Below are positions 40,261 through 52,300 of a stretch of 64,000 nucleotides of DNA, one piece after another (the first letter of the stretch is position 1; every line of letters starts with the position of its first letter). The stretch covers positions 843,808-907,807 of the forward strand of contig NW_003116453.1 of NCBI RefSeq assembly GCF_000003605.2. The letters run 5' to 3'. The notes under the pieces are model-generated. The model searched no databases, was not told the origin of the DNA, and saw nothing but the letters and a program-made list of their open reading frames with translations. Made by a program: the position numbers and the translations under genes. The DNA is from Saccoglossus kowalevskii (taxonomy: Eukaryota; Hemichordata; Enteropneusta; Harrimaniidae).

Positions 40261-42037
40261 GGGTGAAAAAGTGCAGCGCCGGTTTTTGGGGTTTGGCAAA
40301 CAATATAAACACCCCCCCCCCCGCCTACACTCACGGTTAATTGAAACATTTTGAAGTACTAGTAACTGTGCTAGACGTCGCCATTTCCGACTTTTTGTTC
40401 TTTAGCTTACCGCGCAATGTTACACAACGTCTGTTTGGGCGCCTTTCCGACAGGCGCATCCAATCAAACTTGGCCATTTGTTTATCATAAATGCACGTCT
40501 ACCCATGCTGATTCCGCGCGGGTTGGCGGAGTCGGCAATAAGTCGGCGCCACCAACGTGAGACTTTATTGACTTGGGCTGTTTATTTCTGTGATAGATTA
40601 AATTCTTAATTACCGCGTTTCTAGTTTGTTTTTACTCTACGGAGGTATCATATGTATATAAATATACATACTTGTACTGTAGAAACTGAACAATTCGCCC
40701 TCTAGTGTTCATATGTTGTTGTGACTCAGGAATACGATTTTGGTGTTTTGGACGATAAGGGGCACTAACACCGACGTGTTGCGTTTTCACACTGCGAGTT
40801 GAGCCCGCCACATCGGCGGTTTTATGTAACAATTCATTAGCAATTAGATTTGTCAACAAGTCTTACTATGTACATGTATAGACTTTCAAACAACAACAGC
40901 AACGCGTTACTTATATCATGAACGCACGGTACAAATATGGATGGAACATATTACATGTGAGTCTGTGTCCCACAATGGCGAGTTCAAACTGTGAATATAG
41001 AAGTACAGATAATGACAATCTGATTGTTGGGATCATATTTAGAAACATAATTAAATCCTTGAATTCCCAGCCCCTGAATTCACTTGTATAGTTATTGAAA
41101 CGAACTCTTGGCGTCGGGTCGGTGTGAGAAACAAAATTGAAGAAATGAAATTGCAAACATGATATACATTTTTTAAAACAGTAATTCTTATGTGAAAACA
41201 CCCAAAAATTCGAAAATAACCTGACTAGCTTTAATTGTGGCGGGAAAATTAGACACAATTATTCGTCAGGGGAAGTGTTTCAATTATACTATGATTACGA
41301 AGTCCTTTGACTGGGTGTCAACTAATCTATATAGATTGTATGTTTGTTTTATCCTATTCGGAAATTATCAGTTAATAATACATTAATTTAAAATTCTTCC
41401 TAATAATGATCGAATTGTTCAGTGACATCATCGTGGTTGTAGTTCGCACTTAGGAAAATTGAGCTATGATACTCAATAAAAGAGACGAGTTTGCACAGCG
41501 CCCGCTGTCGTTCATAAGTTGAAAATGTATTTTTAAAACGCCGTAAAAATTACACTATATATTCGACCAATGACAACGAAAACAGCTGTCTCATCTAAAC
41601 TAATAATTTATTTATGGTTTTCCATATTTTTTCGAGATACCACCAATACGTAACGGTTAAAGGACGAATTCAATGTAATTCCATTATTTAGTACGTCGAT
41701 TTGTATGTACACTGACCATATGATAATTTAACGTATGTGTTTTGCTGTAATATTAAATTACATCGAAAATGACCAACTCTGACGAGTGACGTCACATACA
41801 AACCACATAATGACACATATAAATTACACCTGCTACTAACTAACAATTGTTGTAACGACGACATAAACACTGAAGCCATTAAGCGAGAACCATGCACAAT
41901 GGCGATCCCGGATTGCTAGAAAACATAGCGATTCTCCTTGGTTTTACTGAGGAGAATTGCCAGGGATAGGTCTCAGACATCGAGAGATATCGTCCCAGTA
42001 ACCCGTTTGGAAGTATTAGTCAAAACAAGCAATTGGA
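40261..42037. other. Upstream region of the SCO-spondin gene
   Basis: Contains a C14 tract (40306-40322), a CTCF-like box at 40696-40711 and, close to the start codon, an inverted repeat. No TATA box or transcription start could be assigned. Confidence 0.45.
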
Positions 42038-42132
42038 ATGAAGACGTGTTTTAGATTCAGCTTCAACTTATTCTTATTCATAACTATTCTCATTCTGTTT
42101 TCTGAATTCTGCATAGAGGTATCGTCAGGCAC
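42038..42132 (+). CDS. sspo: SCO-spondin exon 1: start codon and signal peptide
   Basis: ATG at 42038 opens a 31-codon exon reading [20 protein letters not shown] then FSEFC..., a short basic N-terminus followed by a strongly hydrophobic run, as in a signal peptide. It ends AC|gtaagt. The two leftover bases AC need one base from the next exon, and exon 2 (acceptor gacag at 42649) supplies G to make a Thr codon. This phase match supports choosing this ATG over the open frame directly upstream of exon 2, which has only a TTG or a non-secretory ATG. An 8-9 bp inverted repeat (ATTCTCCT/AGGAGAAT, 41932-41957) lies about 80 bases before the ATG, probably in the 5' UTR or promoter. Confidence 0.75.
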
Positions 42133-45100
42133 GTAAGTAGTTTTATGAATGTTTAAATTATTATAATTGTGTCTTGTTGTGATGCGACATACACCATTCA
42201 CGATTTGTCTGCTTAACATCAACATAATAAATATTTCGGGGACGGTAGACTTCGTAAATCAGCTCACAAATGCAAATCAGAAAACTGTTCTTTTAACCGG
42301 AGATTGTTCGCCGAAGACAGCATGTTTTTTTGACAAGATAAACTAAATTAATGAAAACTTTACGATTGTTTTACATTTATATACAACTTGTATAAAACAA
42401 TGCAATTTTCCCATATATCATATTGTCTTTCATAAAACAGATAGCTGTCAATACCGCAGTCATTTATTGTTTTATTTGATAACATACTTTTTATTGACCA
42501 TCAGAGAATCACAAATGGTATTTTATAAATTAGTGTAATTCAATTTTGTCTTATTTTTTGTTGATGGGAATTTACACGAATTTATTCATCAATATCGATT
42601 GTTCTCTAATACTACGCAAACAACTTCAATATGCTATGAATCATGACAGGGTCAGTGAGTCCCATTACTGCAACGTCACGTATAAAGAAAATGACACCAT
42701 TGTCATTCAAGAAGAGGAAACCAGGGAAGTGGAATGCTGGGAAATATCAGCTTATAACAAAGTGGGTTATCAACTGAATGTGGCTTTGATGTCTCCAGAG
42801 GACGCCCTACAAGCCATTTATTGCCCAATTATAAAGTATGTATCCATTACGATGTCAATTACTTCATAGAAAATATAATTATAGGTTAAAGCGTGAGGGT
42901 CGTCACCTGCGCACGCGCGGGAATTGAGTCCTAAGCGACGATAACAACACAGGCTAAAAAGGCAAAGGCTCATGGGTAGACGATTGCTGGTAAACAATGA
43001 CACGCTATGGCCATTCTGACGCATGCGCAGGTGACGACTCCCCCGCTTTAAGTAATTTTTACAGACCGCCCCCCCTCTNNNNNNNNNNNNNNNNNNNNNN
43101 NNNNNNNNNNNNNNNNNNNNNNNNNNNNATTTTTGTTTACATTCTTTATTGCCTTATTTGTTAATTTTTCTTTTGTAATAACTAATACACGTTTTTGCAT
43201 TGCAGACCAAGAACCACACGAACGATCGAACGTGAAAATGTGCGGAAAGAATGCTGTGATGGGTGGCATGGAAAATATTGCTCGCTGCGTAAGTCTTGTG
43301 ATCTATCATTGGACTGCCTTTCCAAAGGAAAATTCAATATTTTACGTAGAATCGAACCGATCAGACAGAGACACTGAAAATAATTTGTCTTCACTTATTT
43401 GATTGCAGCAATATGTGAACCTGGTTGTGAAAATGGAGGACGGTGCATCGGTCCTGATATCTGCCAGTGTTTGGACGGTTTCACAGGAGACCAATGTGAA
43501 ATAAATAAAGGTATCTGAGGTCGCCTTTTTTCATCTTTACATTTCGAGAGTATAGAAGCTGAGTGTGTATTGTTGTTATGTCATATTTGCCAAACTTTAA
43601 ACCTTGAATTTTGTTTTAATATAGAAGTCGCAATAAACACCTAGAGTGAATTACATAACAGTTAGCACATAGAAGGTGCTGAAATCACACGATGCATGGC
43701 ACGTAGCTAGTCTGACGAAGTCGCATGCGTTGCGCCCTCCGCGGTGCTCCAAACCCAAGCGAGGTCTGATGTCGTTCGGCTGGCAAGGGCCCACTCACGC
43801 CTACATGTCAGACTAGGCACGTAGCATATGGAATTTACGTTTGTCAAATACATTGTCAAATACAGCTCTCATATTCCATGTAGTATTGGTATGATAACAG
43901 TAAATCCCATCACAAAGTTTGACTAAAATTACGTTTTGTTTTCTAGCTTTGGAAAGTGAGGCTATGTCAGGTAAGGGTATATTTATATGCATGTATATAC
44001 CTTATGTAACACATGTTTGTTAGTTTTATGTGTACTACATGGCCAGTGGCACAACATAATAGCAAATAATAATAAAAAAAACTAGGTCACCAGAGTGGCT
44101 TGCATATCACCGCGCATGCTCTGAAGTTGCTTGCGTTACATAGCGCAATGACTATTCGATTGGAATCAATAATTTACATCACTTCTTGACTTTAAAATGC
44201 TGACAACCCGTTGACGTCGCCAATTATATAAATTTCTCTATCTGTGGTTGGTTAATATAGTATATTGGTAAATATGTTTTTCTAAGTGAATCATGATCAA
44301 AAACGGACACACAAACACATAATGATACTCATTTTCAATTGGCAGAAGCACTCATAACGTAAGCGTAACAACATAATTCGGTGTAAAGAAATATTAACAA
44401 CTGTTTAATGACGCTCTGGTTCTAATGTCATTTTGAAAATGCGAAATGTGTCAAGTTTATCAAGTGAAATTACATCGTAATACCATTCTGAGTAAGAAAC
44501 AAAAAAACATCTTAGACCTGGAAAACAGTGTACTAACACAAGCATCTATGTTAGAAAGTTGCTGTGACTCCCGTGCTTCATGCAGATTACAACAGAATAA
44601 TAATGACTTTATATCATGTGTTCAGGTGTGTTTAGCATGTACAGAAGACATCTTAATATTATACAGAATATTCTAACATTCATTTCGGTAACGATATGTA
44701 ACACAACGACAATACAAATACATACAGATGGATGGATTTCAACTTACTGCTATTACATAATATAATTATGCATAAATTTAAATGTCAATGAGGCAGTATC
44801 GATGATGCTGAAGCATGTTTACATGTCACAACGAATTATGTTTTATCACGATCTAAACGCATTTTAGTGACGCGCAAAAAGTATTTTGTTTAAACAAATA
44901 GCAGTGGAAATGCTCATGCGTTTTGAATTTCTGGAACGTACTATTAATTCAAAATGCATGCACATTTATGTAATGTTTTATCAAACGACTATGATTTTTA
45001 TGTGATGCAATAAGCAATTATTATCCAGACTTTATATCACCATCCAAATCAAAATAACAAAAAAAACAACTTATCACTAACACATTGACCACTCAGTACC

Positions 45101-48100
45101 AGTACAAACATCATTTATTCACTAACACATTGACCACTCGGTACCAGTACAAACATTATTTATTCACTAACACATTGACCACTCAGTACCAGTACAAACA
45201 TCATTTATTCATCTACAGAAACCAACAAGTATTTTCAATATAAAGAATTCGCTACTTGTTTGATCTATGGCCCCGACCACTACCGTACTTTCGATGGCCG
45301 GAAGTTTAACTTCGCCGGACGATGTGCCTATACTATGCTAGCGAGCATGGACGGTGGTTACAACATTATCATCGAAAACATGGAATGTGATCAAATTGAA
45401 ACGTGTAGAAAGGTATGTAATACACTGTTCAATAATCGCAATAACATCTGAATAACGAATGACTAAGTCATTTTACTTTATATGTGATTGATTATGTAAC
45501 TATCAGATTGGCTACTGTGGCTTAATTATTAACCATTTAAACACCTCGTATATTTCCTGCCATGATTGTGGTGCAACATCTTTGCTCATTTCTTTATGAT
45601 TATTTTTGTTAGTTTTGAATCAAATGTACATTATTTCCCATTGACTGCGTATTCATCAAAATGTGCGTAAAAGACAACTCATAATAGTTGATCTTGTGAA
45701 ACGTGACAAAGTTGACTTTGGCGTTGATATGAATAATTTGCAGAACACTAATTGTTCTAGTGATCTTCATAGTGAGGTTTCATTTATCACTCATTGCAAA
45801 TAACTTGAATGATCAACAATTTTAACATTGAAATATATATTATATTTATTTTAATAATTTATTCGTTTATTTATTTATTTATTTATTTTAATCTACTATA
45901 TCATAACTCTTTAGAAACTTACTATAAAACTTGGCGAAGACAAAATAGTTGCTATTGGAACACAAATTAGCGTAAACGACAAGTCACTCGCTGACACTGC
46001 GTTACCATATAAGACGCGAGGTGAGTATTAAATGACCTCTAGTTTCTTCTTGTCTATGTTGTTCTCACTTCATGTATTTCTAAAGGCAGCATGCGAGCCA
46101 ATTTTCAATTTCTTTGTATGGTTTTTACTCGTTTGTTTGCAGGTTGCTGTCAAGCAGGAGTTGGTAAAACTATAGTACACAGCTGGTGTTTCTGCAAAGC
46201 GATCCTGTCCATGTGGTCTTGTTTTGACCAATCACAAATCACATATGATTTTTTTTTAAATAATAAATTAGTGTTGTTGTTGTAAGTAGTGTAACTAACA
46301 CTTTCGATTTATATATAGCATATGTTTGATGTTTATTACAACGTGATCCAGCATAAAATATCCTTTTTTTTCAGAATGCAAATAACTAATTAGAATATAT
46401 TGTGGTTCCAGGTATCATTGTGAAAAGATTTGGTGATTACACGTTTCTGGAAAGCGGGCTTGGTGTACACGTGAAATGGGACGAGGGCAATACCGTGTAT
46501 ATTACCGTTGCAAATCAGTACGACTACTATGATAGCACACTGGGGCTTTGTGGTGTATTCAATAACGATCCAAATGGTAAGAAACGCTTTCCTTTTAAAC
46601 CAAGCTTTAGTAAATGAACATAATCGTTACAATAACTTTGATATATAGTCTGGCAAAGACAATTCAATAAGCAATGGACTTTTTACTCTATAGATGATTT
46701 TAAAACCAAGAATTCTGAAGTGACGTATTTCCCTGCTGTATTTGGAAATTCGTGGAAGGCGTTGGCTCCAGGAGAGGTGAGTGTCTAAAACCCTATAATA
46801 GTATATATGTGATTGAATACCAGTCATAACCATGTATATAACCTGGTGCGACCGACCACACTGTTCATAAAATAATTTATCAATTTCCATTACACTGTTT
46901 AAACTTTTCTACGCATACAGACTTGTTCAGATGTTGCCGATACATTACATCCGTGTCAGCTTCACCCAGAGAGACTAGACGAGGCGTTATTGAGATGCGA
47001 AGCAATGAGAAGAGGAACATTTGAGTACTGCAATGACGTGGTGAGTTTTAGTACAATATGGTGAAAGTAAACCTTATGATCACAGACATCACAAATCTAT
47101 AAAAAAAATGCATATTTAGAGCACCACATATAAAATTTACATTTGATACATTACGCGCATTGACCTTGTTCGACGTGCGCATGTCAGTGACATGGTGACA
47201 TTAATTACACGTAATGGGACGACCAGCCGCAAATAACGACTTCGGTTTCCGCTATTTTATAACCGTCCTGTATATAGGCCTTTCTCATTAGCATTCACAA
47301 TGACACTTCACCACGTGTCATTAAATTAGATTTCAATCATTAAATGCACTTTCATGTTATTGGGACGTATATATGCATATTTACATCCCCGATGTTAACT
47401 GCTTTTATTCAAATCAGCTAGACCCTGATGCGTACATTGACGACTGTCTGTACGATGTATGTGAATATGGATTGAATGAAGACTCACTAGAGGAAATTCT
47501 ATGTGAATCATTCACGCACTATGCACGGGAATGTGCAGATGATGGGATGAGCATGAAATGGCGAACTCCTGGATTCTGTGGTAAGAAATATACATAGTAT
47601 ATATACTACGATGACATCACGATCTTTCTATTTATATTCGATATGAAAGTTATCAACAACAAATCTATTTCTGGCAAGAATCGAGCTCATTCCGCGTCAT
47701 CTGGAATCTTTTTTTTTCTGTGATTGATGTACTTCGTGTTTTTTTTTTAATTGTTCAAAGCCATCAAATACCAATCATAAAACATTGTTTAGTTCTGCCA
47801 TATATATTGTTTAAATTTGATGTCTACATGGAGTAACATTTTCGGTATAAATCGGACCTCATTGGAGGTGGGAATCCCATGTCACGTGACTTTGGCCTTA
47901 GTTTAATGTAAATTGTGTTCGGATCGTTGCCCCATTTTCACTGACAATTATGTCATACATACCTAATTATAACTAACTTATCATACAATATATGGCATAC
48001 TATCGTTCATTCAGCAAACCAAACTATCTGATCTAAATATCTGACTTAAATCTACCAACAGAGAGGGAATGCCCCGGCGGACAGATATACACCGACTGTG

Positions 48101-49232
48101 CTACACTTTGTCCACGCACGTGTGCAACCGTCAATTATGACTTGGAGAAACACTGTTCAACTTATTGTGTTCCCGGATGTCAGTGTCCCGAAGGAAAGTA
48201 CCTAGATGATGGTATGTGTGTCTACCAAGCAATGTGTCCATGTGTACATAACAGGGAGAGGTATAACAACGGTTCTATCATTTCACAAAAGTGTAACACG
48301 TGGTAAGTTGTATATCGCGACTCGTCTTCGTCTCACCCCTGAGTTGACTGTCTAAAAATATTTCCTAAATTGTCTCAGAGTGCGCGTTGATTGTTGTGCA
48401 AATAAACGCATTTGACCCGCATGTGTTTACATTGATATATGATACTAGTATTGTACCCACGTTAAAGCGCGGTGGTCGTCGGGCAGCGCGTGTTCGAATT
48501 TCATGTAAACAAACAATGTATTTTACACGTGTTGTGTACGTCGCTGTGAGTCTCATATAGAACAGGACGCGGCGACGTCAACCGCCCTTTGAATGCACAC
48601 GGCCAAGGATATCCTTCTTTGATGGGCTAGATTATACCTCAGATGCGTTTTGCAGGTTCAAGATGTTGTTTATATGCACATTATATATGTTTCATTTATG
48701 TACATGATATGCATCTCTAAATAGTCTCAACAACCTGAAAAACCATCACAGGGTTCAATAAGCAATAATGTGTTTTTGTTGAGGTTCTATTGTTGAGACC
48801 TTGTTCAAATACAGTAGACAAAGCATTATGAAATAGTTCGAATCGAATCGAATCGAATCGAATAGAATAGAATAGAATAGAATAGAATAGAATAGAATAG
48901 AAAGAATAGAATAGAATAGAATAGAATAGAATAGAATAGAATACTCTGCATTGCACATATTCAAACTATGTAAGCTAACAAAACTTCAACCAGGACACCT
49001 TACTTACATATATACTTACATATATTACCCATCGTCTAGCACATGTCAAGGAGGTACGTGGTTTTGTACTCAGAACACATGTGATGCAACATGCTCTGTG
49101 TATGGAAATGGACATTACGTCACATTTGATAATCGTCACTACATGTTTCAAGGGATATGTCAATATACATTGGTTGAGGTTAGTATAATCATACAATGAT
49201 AACCGACAATACATAATTATAATAATAATAAC

Positions 49233-49314
<82 letters not shown>

Positions 49315-52300
49315 GTTTATTACGCAACTGTAATCTGCTGTGGATACAGTAAGGTAAAAAAAAACATATTCAAATAAAATAAAAATACTCTATTCAACAA
49401 AATGAAACATGTAAAGGAAGCAATTTCTGGTCACGTAATGTTACGCTACTGCTATGAATAGGCCACACATCCAAGTGTTGCATCACTTTGACTTTTCTAT
49501 ACAGAGAAGACGCCACGTTTAACATATCAACATTTTCCAACACATGCAAATCATGCCAAAATATTTTCATATAATTAATCACAGGTGTTGAGGGACTGTG
49601 AATTAATGAATGCATATTTTCCTCTCAGTGATCTCTGCCCTATATCTGCATACATCATCATCTTCTAACAATTTATTACTGAATACATGTATATCGGTAG
49701 GAATTTACAGATGATAACATCACAATCAAGGCAACAACAGAAGACTGTGGAAGCAGGGGGAGTGTTGCTTGTTTATCACAAGTTAGCATTACAATACATA
49801 GCACTACGGTATCTCTGAGTCGGGATGGCGAAGTTGTTATGAATGGATACAGAGTACACTTACCTTACCGAAATGAAGATGCCAGTGTAAAGCATGCTTC
49901 GTCTATCTTCACTGTGGTGGAGTCAACAGGTGTTACACTATTATGGGATAACCACATGCGTTTGTATATAAGGTTGTCACCAGCGTGGATAACCAAGGTG
50001 AATACTGGCAATGATATGATATGATATGATATGATATGATATGATATGATATGATATGATGTGATTGATTGATGTGATGTGATATGATATGATATGATAT
50101 GATATGATATGATATGATATGATATGATATGATATGATATGATATGATATGATATGATATGATATGATATGATATGATATGATATGATATGATATGATAT
50201 GATATGATATGATACGATTTCCAGTAATATCTTTTTGCACCACGTTCATTTGTTGGCAGCCGCAAAACAAACAATTACAGTAATACGACTTGTAAGTCGA
50301 ATATACATGTATTTCCTTTGAAACCCAGAAATTTATTCGTACCAAAGGCATGCAATCAAATCCAAACATCACAGTCTCGACCTTTATAATACAAGGCCGA
50401 TGTCTCAAGTGTGGAGTTATTTTGTATAACTCATGAATTTCACTTTCTGATTGAATGTCCACAACAGACAGAAGCAAAATCGAGGCTATTTCAATCAGCA
50501 CAAACCTCAAATCATCATTTCAATATGTTAGACAATGAATCAAAGTTTATATATATTATGGGCAAAATACATATAGAACTGGCAGTTTATATTAACGAAA
50601 GTGCCATTTTCTAAACCAGTGTTATCAGTATATTTATTTTTGTTTTGTTCTATGTTCTATTCAAAATGAACAATGTCAATAAAGTTACTATTATATTATA
50701 TAGGTAAGAGGTTTGTGTGGAACCTTCGACTTCAAGCAGTATAATGACTACCTAACCAGGGCTGGGGATGTCGAAGATAGTGTAACTGCATTTGCAAACA
50801 CGTTCAAGGTCGACCAGTCGTGTCGTGATATCGACGAAGAGTCTGAAATTGATATGTGTAATATTAACACCAATCTGGTTTCATATGCCTATGATTCGTG
50901 TAGTTTCATGAAATCCACTGCATTTGAGAAATGCCACGGGGCAGTTGCTGTGGAAGATTTCTTTGAGGATTGTCTGCAAGACGTTTGTGGCGCATATGAT
51001 CAAATCAGAGTGTTGTGTTCCATTATATCTGCATATGCCCGTGAATGCGCACTGGCTGGGATTATCGTGGACTGGAGAAATAGTGGTATCAATCAAATCA
51101 ATGAAACTTGTGGTAAGTTTCGATTATAAGAAGGAATTCTTTGATCTCGTTCTTGTTCCCATTTGATGCTCGTTTCTGTAAACTACATGCAATACGTCCA
51201 GAATATCTATGACGGCGGAAATATTTTCTTCGAGTTTTAACATAATATTGGTGTGTATCTTGTTAATTATGAATATTTACTGTATACTATATCACCAACT
51301 TATTGGTCTATTACTAAAAGCAAAGGAGTCGTCACCTGCGCATGCCTCAGATGGTCATATCGTATCATTGTTTACAAACAAGCGTCTACCCACGAGCCTT
51401 TGCGTTTTTAGCGTATGTTGTTATCGTCGCTTGGGATTCAATTCCCGCGCGTGCGCAGGTGACGACCCTCCCGATTAAAGTACCAACAATTATGAAATGC
51501 AGAAAGGCCAATCTGCTTCTTTTGGTATCTTTCTTCTCTTTGAAAAACATTGTTATGAATACGTCACTAATACATGCTAATATCCATGTAACTATCTGTG
51601 TATGTTGTACGAACCCACTGAACATATTTATTATAGGGTGTTTTTCTGTACAAATTCATCTACGAGTAGTTAGCAGAAAAAGTGGAAAATTGGAAGAAAA
51701 TGTCGATAACCAGTGTGTTGTGAGGGAGCAAGAAAACTATTTTTAACACTACAAAGAAAGCTTGATTAGAGCATCTCAAGTATAAATAAATTGTGATTTT
51801 AAAACAATGTTTTCATCATAACACACAATAACGTTAATATTTAACACAATATGTAACTTTCAGGACATAACTGCCACAGTGGTCGTGTATATGCTGAGTG
51901 TGCTTCTCCTTGTCGTCTGACGTGTCAAGACTTGGCCTATCAAAACAGTAGTGAATGCGATGATGCCGAGTGTGTATCTGGCTGTGTATGTGCCGATGGA
52001 TTCGTGCTGGACCATAGAGGGCGGTGTGTTAACCCTTTGAACTGTAGTTGTATAGACAAACACAGTGTGTACCACGTGGGAGATATCATTCAGAGAGGGT
52101 GTCAAACATGGTAAGAGTAAAATAGACACATAGTATTTCCTGTATTATGAACTTGAACTTGTTTTAATCATTAAAACCATTAATATTTATCTTAACATGG
52201 AATATGTTAAAATGAAAGCCAGTGTGTATTTCTTGAAACAATGTTTCTAAATCCCAAAACGACAAAATGTCAGTCAGTATACGATTGTTTCACCAGGTGT

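Noticed and set aside
44345-44357. A 13-nt block with acceptor ggcag and donor ac|gtaagc between SCO-spondin exons 5 and 6
   Set aside because: Including it leaves phase 2 and puts a stop in exon 6, whereas skipping it keeps the frame.
49711-49997. Acceptor tttacag at 49710 for SCO-spondin exon 14
   Set aside because: It needs phase 1 from the previous exon, but exon 13 ends in phase 0. The acceptor at 49700 fits.
49933-50510. Long minus-strand frames rich in HIISY repeats
   Set aside because: They are translations of the (GATAT)n microsatellite, and a real exon of SCO-spondin lies on the other strand.
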